DNA of 57,687 nucleotides from JANMOK01 sp031415055 (GCA_031415055.1 JANOQZ010000005.1:1-57687), one strand, 5' to 3'; numbered from the stretch's first letter, positions 16,902 through 25,180 are shown. Program-made: numbers and translations. The notes: generated by a model not told the origin, from the sequence alone.

Positions 16902-17339
16902 ATGACAAAATATTCGAACGATATCGACTATCTCATGGCGGCGGTCTTGTATCTTGGCTCACAAAATTTCTTTTGGGCACGGACGCCGAGACACATGGCG
17001 TCCGAACTCTCTTTAGGTGAAGATAAATTGCAGAGGGTATTTGATGGGTATCCCGGCATCTTTCGTAAGTCGGCCAAACCTTCAAAGAATGGTCAACACT
17101 TTTACTCCTTGCAGGCCAGGTACGCCCAACGTGAAGGCGGCGACACAGCTGAACCAGAGCAGATTTCGCACATCGCCCCGCTAAGTGATGATCGTATCAA
17201 ACTGTTGGTTGATTTTGTAAGGACATCGGCTTCTGAAGAAGTAGAGAGCAGTAGGCGATTGTGGGCCATTTGGGTGGCCGCTTGCGCAGCGGTCGTATCT
17301 GCAGCTACCGCAATATTAGTGGCAATCTTAAAGACATAA
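16902..17339 (+). CDS. Unknown protein with C-terminal membrane helix
   Basis: A 145-residue protein with an N-terminal region resembling a small winged-helix-like fold (TPRHMASELSLGEDKLQRVF). A middle block KNGQHFYSLQARYAQREGG, a charged stretch and a C-terminal membrane segment (about 119-143) follow, so it would be tail-anchored. I do not recognise an assigned function. It sits between phaA and phaB, normally adjacent, is visibly more A/T-rich than both, and has only a weak ribosome-binding site. It looks like an acquired gene in the PHA operon. Confidence 0.6.
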   Translation: MTKYSNDIDYLMAAVLYLGSQNFFWARTPRHMASELSLGEDKLQRVFDGYPGIFRKSAKPSKNGQHFYSLQARYAQREGGDTAEPEQISHIAPLSDDRIKLLVDFVRTSASEEVESSRRLWAIWVAACAAVVSAATAILVAILKT

Positions 17340-17370
17340 ATCGAATTCAACGTCTAATGGGAGAAAATAA

Positions 17371-18096
17371 ATGGGTAGATTTGCACTCGTCACCGGCGGC
17401 ACCCGCGGCATCGGCGCGGCCATCTCGGTGGCCCTGAAAGCCGCCGGCTGCACCGTCGCCGCCAATTACGCCGGCAACGATGACGCCGCCAAGGCCTTCA
17501 CGGCCGAAACCGGGATCAAAACCTACAAATGGTCAGTCGCCGATTACGAGGCCTGCGCCGCCGGGATCAAACAGGTCGAAGCCGACCTCGGCCCGGTTGA
17601 CATCCTCGTCAACAACGCCGGCATCACCCGCGACGGCATGTTCCACAAAATGACGCCGCAGCAGTGGCGCGAGGTGATCGACACCAATCTCTCCGGCACC
17701 TTCAACATGACCCATCCGCTCTGGTCCGGCATGCGCGACCGCAAATTCGGCCGGGTCATCAACATCTCGTCGATCAACGGCCAGAAGGGCCAGGCGGGCC
17801 AGGTCAACTACTCCGCCGCCAAAGCCGGCGATCTTGGTTTCACCAAAGCGCTGGCCCAGGAAGGTGCCCGCGCCGGCATCACCGTCAACGCCATCTGCCC
17901 GGGCTATATCGGCACCGAAATGGTCCGCGCGATTGACGAAAAGGTGCTGGCCGAACGCATCCTGCCGCAAATCCCGGTCGGCCGCCTCGGCGAGCCCGAA
18001 GAAATTGCCCGTATCGCCGTCTTCCTCGCCTCCGACGATGCGGGTTTCATCACTGGATCAACCATCTCGGCCAACGGCGGGCAGTTCGTCGTATAA
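17371..18096 (+). CDS. phaB: Acetoacetyl-CoA reductase
   Basis: A 241-residue short-chain dehydrogenase that reduces acetoacetyl-CoA to (R)-3-hydroxybutyryl-CoA with NADPH. Cofactor site TGGTRGIGAA at residues 8-17, NNAGITRDGMFHKM, catalytic YSAAKAG and the C-terminal NGGQFVV are typical of PhaB. GGGAGA lies seven bases before ATG 17371. It supplies the monomer for the upstream phaC-like synthase. Confidence 0.95.
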   Translation: MGRFALVTGGTRGIGAAISVALKAAGCTVAANYAGNDDAAKAFTAETGIKTYKWSVADYEACAAGIKQVEADLGPVDILVNNAGITRDGMFHKMTPQQWREVIDTNLSGTFNMTHPLWSGMRDRKFGRVINISSINGQKGQAGQVNYSAAKAGDLGFTKALAQEGARAGITVNAICPGYIGTEMVRAIDEKVLAERILPQIPVGRLGEPEEIARIAVFLASDDAGFITGSTISANGGQFVV

Positions 18097-18125
18097 TTCT
18101 ACCGCGAAAACGGCAAGGAACGAAC

Positions 18126-19331
18126 ATGGCTGCTGGCGGCAAACCGGAAACACTGCGTTCCAGCGATGCCGTATTCCTGAATGCCCCAGCCTATGTGATC
18201 GACCCGTTCAAAGGCGCCGCGCATGTCAAATCGACAACCGGCAAAAGCTATGCCCGGCAGGCCTTGGAAATCGCCCAGGCACGGTTTGGTGCCGGGAAAA
18301 TCCGCGCCTCTGAATATTACCGCTTTGGCATCCACAACCCCGCCTTCTGCGCCGCAGACCGTCGCGCATTCATAGGCGACGAGGCGAAGGACGAGCTCAA
18401 CCGCGCGATGGGCACAAGCCCCGCAAATCAAAACGCTTTGCTGCACGACAAATTGCTGTTTTCCATGATCATGCGGCAAAACGACATTCCAACCACCCAT
18501 ACCCAAGCTTTTTACAGCCGAAATCGGCGCGTTGTTGGGATGATAAACCTGCATTCCGCTGCCGAAATCGTCGATTTCATTGCCAACAAAGCCAAATTTC
18601 CGCTGTTTGGCAAACCCAATGGCCGCGCCTTTGCCATTGGCACTCTGTCGATCTTTGCATTGAGCGCCGACAAACAAAAGCTGACGCTGGGCAACGGACA
18701 AATCATTTCGCTCAAAGATTTGTCCGAAGATCTCGCCAAAAATTTTGGCCCCGGCTATTTCTTTCAAGACCATCTGGTCCAGCATCCCATAGCCATGCAA
18801 GCCTGCGGCACCGCGCTTGGCACTTTGCGGGTGGCAACGTTGATGCACAAGAAAGGACCCTTCCCGCTCTATGCCCTTCACCGTATTCCCGGCGAAAACG
18901 CCATGTCGGATTCGGTGCATATCAAATCGCGGCAGAATGCCGAGATCGACGTTAAAACCGGGAAAATCATCCAGCATTTCCAAGCCGACCGCACCTTTGG
19001 CCATCCCGTGCAAACCGCGCGCTTTTCGCAGCAATGCTACATCGGCACCCAATTGCCGTTTTGGCCGGAAATCATCGAACTGGTCACCCGCGGCCATTGG
19101 TTGTTTTCGCGCAACGGCTGCATCGGTTGGGATGTCGCCCTGACGGTTGATGGTCCGGTCATCGTCGAGGCGCAGGGCAGTCCGTTCCATATGGGCTGGC
19201 AACTTGCCTCGGGTCGCGGCTTGCTCAACCCCGAATTTGCCCGGCATTTTCTCGAAGCCTTGAAAGTCGTTGGCTATCGCAGACGCAGCCGATTGTTTCG
19301 CAAACTGCAAGCCCAAGCTGCGCAGCCCTGA
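18126..19331 (+). CDS. Sugar-transfer-associated ATP-grasp protein
   Basis: A 401-residue protein resembling the ATP-grasp family often found with sugar-transfer genes. Seen: FPLFGKPNGRAFAIG (nucleotide-binding lysine loop), the QDHLVQHP region, and the C-terminal GWDVALTVDGPVIVEAQGSP metal-binding strand. It would activate a carboxylate with ATP and join it to an amine or hydroxyl; the substrate is unknown. An AAGGA site precedes ATG 18126 and the gene begins 29 bases after phaB, so it may share the PHA transcript. The next genes, an amidotransferase and an exporter, hint at a small ligation-and-export cassette. Confidence 0.65.
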   Translation: MAAGGKPETLRSSDAVFLNAPAYVIDPFKGAAHVKSTTGKSYARQALEIAQARFGAGKIRASEYYRFGIHNPAFCAADRRAFIGDEAKDELNRAMGTSPANQNALLHDKLLFSMIMRQNDIPTTHTQAFYSRNRRVVGMINLHSAAEIVDFIANKAKFPLFGKPNGRAFAIGTLSIFALSADKQKLTLGNGQIISLKDLSEDLAKNFGPGYFFQDHLVQHPIAMQACGTALGTLRVATLMHKKGPFPLYALHRIPGENAMSDSVHIKSRQNAEIDVKTGKIIQHFQADRTFGHPVQTARFSQQCYIGTQLPFWPEIIELVTRGHWLFSRNGCIGWDVALTVDGPVIVEAQGSPFHMGWQLASGRGLLNPEFARHFLEALKVVGYRRRSRLFRKLQAQAAQP

Positions 19332-19400
19332 GAACCATGCTCTCGACTTATCCAACCGCGCTGCCTAAGTTGGCGCACCTCAAATCCACGCGAGCAGCGC

Positions 19401-20138
19401 ATGAAAATCGGCATCCTCGAAACCGGCGAAGTGAACGAAGCGCTGGTTGGCAAACACGGCGATTATCCGGCGATGTTCGCAGCCTTGCTCAAGGCCAGCG
19501 ACCAAAGCCTTGAACTTGCTGCGGTTTCCGTCGTGAACGGCGCAATGCCCAACAACCCGCATCAGGCCGATGGGTGGATCGTCACTGGTTCGCGGCACGG
19601 CGTTTACGAAGACCTACCTTGGATTGCACCGTTGAAAGCATTTCTGCGCACATGTTATGCGCAAGCCGTGCCTGTCGTTGGTGTGTGTTTTGGCCATCAG
19701 ATTCTGGCCGAAGCTTTGGGCGGAAAGGTCGAGAAATCGACCAAGGGCTGGGGTGTCGGCGTGCACAAATATCACGTCGTCAACCGTCCGAAATGGATGC
19801 AGCATGGGGCCGATGATTTCGCCGTCCGCGCCCTGCACCAAGACCAGATCACCCACCTTCCGCCGCATGCCACCGTTCTGGCCAGTTCGGATTTCTGTCA
19901 ATACGCCGCCCTCGCTTATGGCGATCCGGAAAACCCGCTGGCCATTTCGATCCAACCGCATCCCGAATTCACCGCCGACTATGTGAATGGCGTGGTCGAG
20001 CTGCGGCGCGGAACTTCAATTCCGCATGAGGTCGCCGATAAAGCCAATGCCTCGCTGACCCAACCGGTTGACAACGCGCTTTGGGGCAACTGGATGGTCG
20101 ATTTCCTCAAAGCCGCGTCAAAGCGAAAAGCGGCTTGA
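19401..20138 (+). CDS. Type 1 glutamine amidotransferase
   Basis: A 245-residue class I glutamine amidotransferase with the nucleophile elbow VGVCFGHQ (Cys near residue 93) and the His/Glu pair in IQPHPEF, completing the Cys-His-Glu triad. It resembles stand-alone GMP-synthase-like amidotransferases and the gamma-glutamyl-compound hydrolases of the same fold. It would release ammonia from glutamine or hydrolyse a gamma-glutamyl amide. Its stop overlaps the TTG of the following DMT exporter, indicating coupling. No synthetase domain is fused. Confidence 0.85.
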   Translation: MKIGILETGEVNEALVGKHGDYPAMFAALLKASDQSLELAAVSVVNGAMPNNPHQADGWIVTGSRHGVYEDLPWIAPLKAFLRTCYAQAVPVVGVCFGHQILAEALGGKVEKSTKGWGVGVHKYHVVNRPKWMQHGADDFAVRALHQDQITHLPPHATVLASSDFCQYAALAYGDPENPLAISIQPHPEFTADYVNGVVELRRGTSIPHEVADKANASLTQPVDNALWGNWMVDFLKAASKRKAA

Positions 20139-20986
20139 GCGCCAACAGGGCAACACGTATCGGCTTTGGCGCAGTCCTGCTGTGGTCACTGCTGGCCACA
20201 TTGACCGTTGCCGCCCAACCGGTGCCGCCGTTCCAACTAAACGCGCTGTGTTTTTCGATTGGGACCGTCGTGGGGCTCGGCTGGATGTTTGCCAGCGGCC
20301 AAAAACTTGCAGTTTTCAGGCATCAACCAACTGCAACTTGGCTTGTCGGCATCCTTGGATTGTTTGGCTATCACGCTTTCTACTTCACCGCTTTGCGCCT
20401 TGCCCCCGCTGCGCAGGCCAGCCTGATCGCCTATCTTTGGCCGTTGCTGATCGTGCTTCTCTCGGGCCTGTTGCCTAGCGAAACGCTGCGACGAACCCAC
20501 ATCCTGGGCGCCGCAATCGCCTTTTCTGGTGCAGTTCTGGTGGTTAGTGGCGGTGACGGATTTTCCGGGCAAGCATGGGCCGGTTATGCCGCCGCGCTGG
20601 TTTGCGCTTTCACGTGGAGCGGATATTCCCTGCTGTCACGCCGCCAAGCCCATGCCCCGACCGCCAATGTTACGGTCTATTGCGCTGCCACCGCCCTGCT
20701 GTCCGTTCTGGCGCATTTCTATTTCGAATCAACCACTTGGCCTTCATCTTTCTCTGGCTGGCTTGCCATTCTGGCGCTGGGCATCGGCCCCGTCGGCATC
20801 GCTTTTTACCTGTGGGACTACGGCGTGAAGCGCGGCAATATCCAAATTCTCGCCACCGCCTCCTACGCCGCCCCCATTCTGTCGACATTCTTACTGGTCG
20901 CAGTAACCGACACTAACTTGACGTACAGGGTCGCTTTGGCTGCGGTTCTTGTCACAACCGGCGCGGTGATTGCTTCCCGAGCTTAA
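20135..20986 (+). CDS. EamA/DMT family exporter (YddG-like)
   Basis: A 283-residue inner-membrane protein with about ten hydrophobic helices and the two EamA repeats. The blocks GYHAFYFTALRLAPAAQASL, AYLWPLLIVLLSGLL and GPVGIAFYLWDYGVKRGN resemble YddG-type aromatic amino acid exporters. TTG 20135 overlaps the amidotransferase TGA and gives a normal N-terminus; no other good start is visible. Coupling suggests it exports the product of the upstream ATP-grasp/amidotransferase genes, or an amino acid; the substrate is unproven. Confidence 0.85.
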   Translation: MSANRATRIGFGAVLLWSLLATLTVAAQPVPPFQLNALCFSIGTVVGLGWMFASGQKLAVFRHQPTATWLVGILGLFGYHAFYFTALRLAPAAQASLIAYLWPLLIVLLSGLLPSETLRRTHILGAAIAFSGAVLVVSGGDGFSGQAWAGYAAALVCAFTWSGYSLLSRRQAHAPTANVTVYCAATALLSVLAHFYFESTTWPSSFSGWLAILALGIGPVGIAFYLWDYGVKRGNIQILATASYAAPILSTFLLVAVTDTNLTYRVALAAVLVTTGAVIASRA

Positions 20987-21126
20987 AGCCTCAGCGAGCG
21001 TGATACGATTTGGAATCGAACCGCCGCAACGCCATAGCAATATTTTCACAAATCTTGCAAGCCGCCACCACGGACAACACCGTAACTTACGGCCTCGCGC
21101 CGGCCGCAGTGTGGTCCGCATCCGGC
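20987..21126. other. Non-coding spacer before the tandem array
   Basis: 140 bases without a credible coding frame. It holds CGCGCCGGCCGCAGTG-type GC-rich sequence leading into the tandem hairpin array. A GGTTCGATTCC on the minus strand (around 21010-21022) resembles a tRNA T-loop but has no pairing stem or acceptor. Confidence 0.6.
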
Positions 21127-21615
21127 GCGCTTACTGGGTCCCGCGCCTCAGGCCCTAGTGACGCGTGGTTGTTTCTTCCCGCGCCAAAGCCCTAGTGGTG
21201 AGAGGTTGTTGATTCCCACGCCCAAGCCTCAGCCCAAGTGGTGCGCGGTTGTTGCTTTCAGCGCCGAGGCGACAGGCCCACATAATGCGCGGCCAGTGCT
21301 TCCCACGCCCAAGCCTCAGCCCTTGTGGTGCGCGGTTGTATCTTCCCGCGCCAAAGACCAAGCGGTGCGCGGTTGCTGCTTCCCGCGCCAAAGCCCAAGT
21401 GGTGCGCGGTTGCTGCTTTCGGCGCCGGGCCACGGGCCCAAACGATGCGCGGCCAGTGCTTCCCGCGCCCAAGCCTCAGGCCCTAGCGGTGCGCGGTTGC
21501 TGCTTCCCGCACCAAAGACCTAGTGGTGCGCGGTTGTTGCTTTCCGCACCCGGGCCACAGGCCCATATATTGCGCGGCTGTTGTTTCCCGCGCCCAAGCC
21601 TCAGGCCCTAGTGAT
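21127..21615. repeat. Tandem array of 37/43-44-bp hairpin units
   Basis: After one degenerate unit (21127-21162), eleven head-to-tail units begin at 21163, 21200, 21243, 21287, 21330, 21367, 21404, 21447, 21491, 21528 and 21572. Unit lengths are 37, 43, 44, 43, 37, 37, 43, 44, 37, 44 and 44. Most units contain GCGCGG, about ten bases, then CCGCGC, a 6-bp stem. Short and long units follow a higher-order pattern: the last two triplets (21367-21490 and 21491-21615) have the same short-long-long order. The array ends exactly at the 3' end of the DUF465 gene, whose last codons (ATGACCGCGCATCACTAG on the minus strand) match the unit boundary. Confidence 0.88.
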
Positions 21616-21778
21616 GCGCGGTCATCTTGAAAATTTCTTCTTTCAATCGCAGTTTCTCGACCTTCAATTTGCGGATGTCGAGATCGTCGGAACCCGGGCT
21701 TTTCTGCTCGGCTTCGATCTGTTGAGAGAGGGTTTCGTGTTTTTTCTGGAGTTCGTTGAGGTGTGAACTCAGATTCAT
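21608..21778 (-). CDS. DUF465 (YdcH-type) small coiled-coil protein
   Basis: A 56-residue helical protein (MNLSSHLNELQKKHETLSQQ..., DIRKLKVEKLRLKEEIFKM) with the heptad pattern and KLKxEKLxLKEEI end of the YdcH/DUF465 family, small cytoplasmic proteins of unknown role. GGGAG lies six bases before ATG 21778. The final residues TAHH and the stop lie inside the boundary motif of the adjacent tandem array. The gene is bracketed by that array on one side and a 15-base array on the other. Confidence 0.86.
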   Translation of the reverse strand: MNLSSHLNELQKKHETLSQQIEAEQKSPGSDDLDIRKLKVEKLRLKEEIFKMTAHH

Positions 21779-21919
21779 GCTAGTCTCCCTATTTTTAGTG
21801 CCACGAAATGATTGCACCACAGTTTGTGAGTCGTGTCATCAATTTGTCATTGACTGCGCCCGACTTGGGGCAAAATTCCGCCCAAAAGCAGTATTCGAAC
21901 CGAAAAGCCACAGAAGCAG

Positions 21920-23038
21920 TCAGCCAAGATGAGCCATTTCAAAGTGGTTTAAGCGGCGACGCATCAAACCATGACCCAGCAATTCAAGCGCTACCAAGCC
22001 GAGACGCATCAAACCAAGACGCGCCAGACCAAGTTGCCCCAAAACAAAATGCGCGAAACCAACATGCCTAGAGCCACGCTGCACCAAGCCGCGACCCACC
22101 GAACCATCGTCCGCCAAGCCAAGCCGCACCAAGCCAAGTCGCGCCGCTCCGGCCCGCACCACAGCAAGCTGCAATCGCGTAGCCCGCCAAACCTGCCGCA
22201 ACCCTGTAGCAGGTGAAATCGCTACCAAGCCGCCACCGGCAATGCCCGCCAATCCCAGCAGCGACAGCATGGTCGGCGTCTCGCCAAACCACAGGAATCC
22301 AACCAATACTGCCGCGATCATGTTGAAATACAGAAACGGCGACAACAGCGAGGCCTCGCTGCGCCGATAGGCGGCCACAGTCAGGAAATGGCAACAGGCC
22401 GATAATACGCCCAAGCCCAGCATGCCAACCGGTATTTGCAAGGTCAGCGTCGGAATCCCGCCCGAAAACGCAAACGGGGCCAGCATGGCCGAGCCCAGGA
22501 AACATTGCAAAATCAAGGTCGAAAGCGCGTCCGCACTGCCGGTGGCCGCCCGCGTCGCTGCCAGATAACACCCCAGCAACGTGCCGCCCAACAAAGCCAG
22601 CAGGGTGCCAATTTCCAAGCTGCCTTCCGGGCGCATGATGATCGCCGCGCCAGCAATGCTCAAAACCGAGCCAAAGGCCCTGCCAGTTGTCAGTTTTTCG
22701 CCCATCAGCAGCACCGAAAGCGCGGTGGAAACGATCGGCGCAATCAGGAATCCGCCCACCGCATTGGCCAAAGGCACCAGCGCCAGCGCCGCAATCAGCG
22801 CCGTCATCGCCCCCATGATCAGCGCGGTTCGAAACACCTGCCCCAGGTAATCGCCGCGCGGAATATGCACCTTTTGTCGCGTCGCCAAAGCAAAGGCCAA
22901 GGCAACAAACCCCGCACCAAAATAGCGCAAAAAGGCAATGAACATAGGGGAAAAGCTATCGCCCAAGCCTTTGGCGATGCCATCCACAGCGGGAGTCAAG
23001 CTCATCGCTATCAATAACAGCCAGACGCCAGACTTCAC
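21920..23038 (-). CDS. EamA/DMT transporter with pentapeptide-period tail
   Basis: A 372-residue protein. Residues 1 to about 290 form a standard ten-helix EamA/DMT exporter (MKSGVWLLLIAMSLTPAVDG; ALVPLANAVGGFLIAPIVST; FLWFGETPTMLSLLGLAGIA). Residues about 297-372 form a period-five segment (GLVRL, GLADD, GLARL, GLMRL, GLVAL) encoded by the 15-base array. Normal family members stop near 290-300, so the tail is an expansion into the array with stop-codon loss. GTG 23038 was taken as start because the first helix begins there. Substrate unknown; the tail may be unstructured or interfere with folding. Confidence 0.82.
   Translation of the reverse strand: MKSGVWLLLIAMSLTPAVDGIAKGLGDSFSPMFIAFLRYFGAGFVALAFALATRQKVHIPRGDYLGQVFRTALIMGAMTALIAALALVPLANAVGGFLIAPIVSTALSVLLMGEKLTTGRAFGSVLSIAGAAIIMRPEGSLEIGTLLALLGGTLLGCYLAATRAATGSADALSTLILQCFLGSAMLAPFAFSGGIPTLTLQIPVGMLGLGVLSACCHFLTVAAYRRSEASLLSPFLYFNMIAAVLVGFLWFGETPTMLSLLGLAGIAGGGLVAISPATGLRQVWRATRLQLAVVRAGAARLGLVRLGLADDGSVGRGLVQRGSRHVGFAHFVLGQLGLARLGLMRLGLVALELLGHGLMRRRLNHFEMAHLG
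21926..22150. repeat. Array of fifteen 15-bp degenerate units
   Basis: From 21926 to 22150 the plus strand divides into 15-base units with consensus near AAGACGCRCCAAGCC. Clear examples start at 21956, 21986, 22001, 22016, 22031, 22046, 22061, 22076, 22091, 22106, 22121 and 22136. On the minus strand it encodes a period-five tail (G-L-x-x-L) at the C-terminus of the DMT exporter. The period of 15 keeps both strands' frames open, which explains the overlapping open frames here. Confidence 0.85.
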
Positions 23039-23110
23039 GATTCACCCCGAATCAGTTCAACCTATAGAGGAGTAATTACACCATAGGGTGATTAACTCTA
23101 GGTTAATTAT

Positions 23111-23857
23111 TCAAATTGCGTGCATGTCGCGCAGAATTCCGCGCGCCCTTGCGGTAAAATCTTCGCCATCCGACCCATGCGCCTCGCCCGCATGCAGCAC
23201 CAGCGGCGTTAGCAACTCCAACGCCGACTTCGACCCCTTTTTCGCGCTAACCAAAACCCGTCCCGCCGCCCGACCTTCCCTAGCGGCAATCGGCAGAATC
23301 CGCACCGCGCCAACCCGGTCACCCAGCGCCGCCAAAATCTCCGCCAAAGCCTCCGCCCGATGCACCAAATGAAGCGTGCCCCCGCCGCGCAGCCGCCTAA
23401 GGCCCGTGTCAATCCACCCTGCCAAACCATCGCCGCGATGCGCCAAATCGCGCCCGCCATCGCGTGGGCCGGTGTGGCTTTCGCGCGGATAAAACGGCGG
23501 ATTGGCGATCACATGGTCGAATTCCAACGCCCGCAACGCCACCGGCAAGGAATCAACATCCCCCTCAAACACCGTCAATTCCAGCCCATTCTCAACCGCA
23601 TTCCTTCGCGCCAATTCCGCATAACCGCCTTGAATTTCAATACCATAGCCGCGAATATCAACCCTCTTCATCAAGCACAAAATCGCCGCCCCAGCGCCAC
23701 AGCCCAAATCCAGAACCGACTGTCCAGCCGTCGCCGATACAAACGCCGCCAACAAGACCGGGTCGGTCGCCGCTCGATAGCCCGCTTTTGGCTGCCACAG
23801 ATGCAATCGCCCGCCCAAAAACCCGTCACAGGTCAGATCGTCGTCAGAAAAACTCAT
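23111..23857 (-). CDS. tRNA1(Val) (adenine-N6)-methyltransferase-like
   Basis: A 248-residue class I SAM-dependent methyltransferase with SAM motif VLDLGCGAGAA, the acidic GIEIQGGYAELA loop and the N6-adenine catalytic NPPF motif. This matches TrmN6/YfiC-type enzymes, which modify A37 of tRNA1(Val). The start overlaps the DUF2007 stop in ATGA. The order polyprenyl synthase / DUF2007 / methyltransferase recurs in Alphaproteobacteria. A different RNA or protein target is possible. Confidence 0.83.
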   Translation of the reverse strand: MSFSDDDLTCDGFLGGRLHLWQPKAGYRAATDPVLLAAFVSATAGQSVLDLGCGAGAAILCLMKRVDIRGYGIEIQGGYAELARRNAVENGLELTVFEGDVDSLPVALRALEFDHVIANPPFYPRESHTGPRDGGRDLAHRGDGLAGWIDTGLRRLRGGGTLHLVHRAEALAEILAALGDRVGAVRILPIAAREGRAAGRVLVSAKKGSKSALELLTPLVLHAGEAHGSDGEDFTARARGILRDMHAI

Positions 23858-24075
23858 GCCGCTGGCGTCACTTCCAACCCGTTATCGCGCAAAACCGACC
23901 GCGCCAAAAACGCGTCGGCTCGTCCCACCATCAAACGCCGTGGCAAAATGCCAATCGAACCGTCCAGCACGCTCATATGGACGTCGAAAACAAAGCAGTC
24001 TATATCCTCGCCGCGCAACAAAGCGCTGGCAAAAGCGATGATAGTCGGGTCATTGGTGCGCAAAATCTCAATCAT
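23854..24075 (-). CDS. DUF2007 domain protein
   Basis: A 73-residue protein (MIEILRTNDPTIIAFASALL, GEDIDCFVFDVHMSVLDGSI) with the DUF2007 pattern: a beta-alpha-beta start and a C-terminal RRLMVGRADAFLAR block, resembling the PII-like signal-domain fold. Function unknown. ATG 24075 fits the family start; a GTG two codons earlier is the alternative. Coupled by ATGA overlap to the methyltransferase and divergent from the prenyl synthase with a gap of only 35 bases. Confidence 0.82.
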   Translation of the reverse strand: MIEILRTNDPTIIAFASALLRGEDIDCFVFDVHMSVLDGSIGILPRRLMVGRADAFLARSVLRDNGLEVTPAA

Positions 24076-24110
24076 CGCCACAGCTTACTGGCGCAAAGGG
24101 AAGCCGTCGA

Positions 24111-25100
24111 GTGTCTGAAAAATCCCCCCTCGACCAACTGCAATTCTTGCTGGCAGACGATCTGAAAGCGGTCAACGACCTGCTGGCAACCCGCATGGCC
24201 AGCGAAAATGCACCGCGCATTCCTGAAGTCACCGCTCATCTCATCGGGGCCGGGGGCAAACGCCTGCGACCCATGCTGACTTTGGCCGCAGCCCGCATGT
24301 TCAACTACCTCGGCACCGACCACCACAAACTCGCCGCAACCGTCGAATTCATCCACACCGCCACCCTGCTGCACGACGATGTGGTCGATGAAAGCGCCCG
24401 TCGTCGCGGTCACCCAACCGCCAATCTCTTGTGGGGCAACAAATCCTCGGTGCTGGTCGGCGACTATCTGTTTTCACGCTCGTTTCAGTTGATGGTCGAG
24501 TGCGGCTCGCTGCGCATCCTCGACATTCTCGCCAACGCCTCCGCCACCATCGCCGAAGGCGAGGTGTTGCAAATGACCGCCGCACAAAACCTGGCCACAG
24601 ACCAAGTCACTTACCTGCGCGTTGTTCGCGGTAAAACCGCAGCCTTGTTCGCCGCCGCTTGCGAAGTTGGGGCCGTCGTCGCCAATGCGCCAGAGCCGCA
24701 TGTCATCGCCATGCGCAACTTTGGTGACGCGCTGGGCATCGCCTTCCAAATCGCCGACGACGTGTTGGATTACACCGGCCAAACCAGCGCCATCGGCAAA
24801 AACACTGGCGACGATTTCCGCGAAGGCAAATTGACTTTGCCGGTCATCCTTGCCCTCGCCAAAGCCGATAAAACCGAACGCGGCTTCTGGCAACGCGCTC
24901 TCGAAAACCTCGACCAATCGCCCGACGATTTCGCCCAAGCCCTCGCAATAATGACCCAACACGGCACTTTAGAAGCCACCCGCCAAATCGCGCTGGATTG
25001 GTCCGCCAAAGCCCGCGCCGCGCTTGCAGGCCTACCCGAAACCCCGCTCAAAACCGCTTTCATCGACCTCAGCGACTACGTCGTCGCAAGGCTGACCTAG
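24111..25100 (+). CDS. ispB: Long-chain all-trans polyprenyl diphosphate synthase
   Basis: A 329-residue trans-prenyltransferase with first aspartate-rich motif DDVVDESARRRG and second DDVLDYTGQ, plus GGKRLRP near the N-terminus. It elongates farnesyl diphosphate with isopentenyl units to make the ubiquinone side chain (octa- or decaprenyl; chain length cannot be read here, though decaprenyl is usual in Rhodobacterales). The GTG at 24111 gives the family N-terminus. Length is normal. Confidence 0.93.
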   Translation: MSEKSPLDQLQFLLADDLKAVNDLLATRMASENAPRIPEVTAHLIGAGGKRLRPMLTLAAARMFNYLGTDHHKLAATVEFIHTATLLHDDVVDESARRRGHPTANLLWGNKSSVLVGDYLFSRSFQLMVECGSLRILDILANASATIAEGEVLQMTAAQNLATDQVTYLRVVRGKTAALFAAACEVGAVVANAPEPHVIAMRNFGDALGIAFQIADDVLDYTGQTSAIGKNTGDDFREGKLTLPVILALAKADKTERGFWQRALENLDQSPDDFAQALAIMTQHGTLEATRQIALDWSAKARAALAGLPETPLKTAFIDLSDYVVARLT

Positions 25101-25180
25101 AGTTTTTCAGGCAAAGTTCCCGCCGCGCACTTGCGCCGGGGTGGAAACCGGTTTTGCCCGAAATGCTCGAGGCCCACCCC

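Noticed and set aside
18099..19355. A 418-residue open frame on the minus strand opposite the ATP-grasp gene
   Set aside because: It mirrors the plus-strand gene, which has family motifs and a ribosome-binding site; the antisense translation shows no recognisable domain.
21005..21025. GGTTCGATTCC on the minus strand, like a tRNA T-loop
   Set aside because: The flanking bases do not pair as a T-stem and no acceptor or anticodon arm could be folded.
21158..21611. Open frames through the tandem array encoding repetitive Arg/Pro/Leu-rich peptides
   Set aside because: They arise from the repeat on both strands, lack a start with a ribosome-binding site, and shift frame where unit length changes.
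21127..21615. Possible CRISPR array
   Set aside because: Units are contiguous with no unique spacers, unit length alternates between 37 and 43-44, and no cas gene is present.
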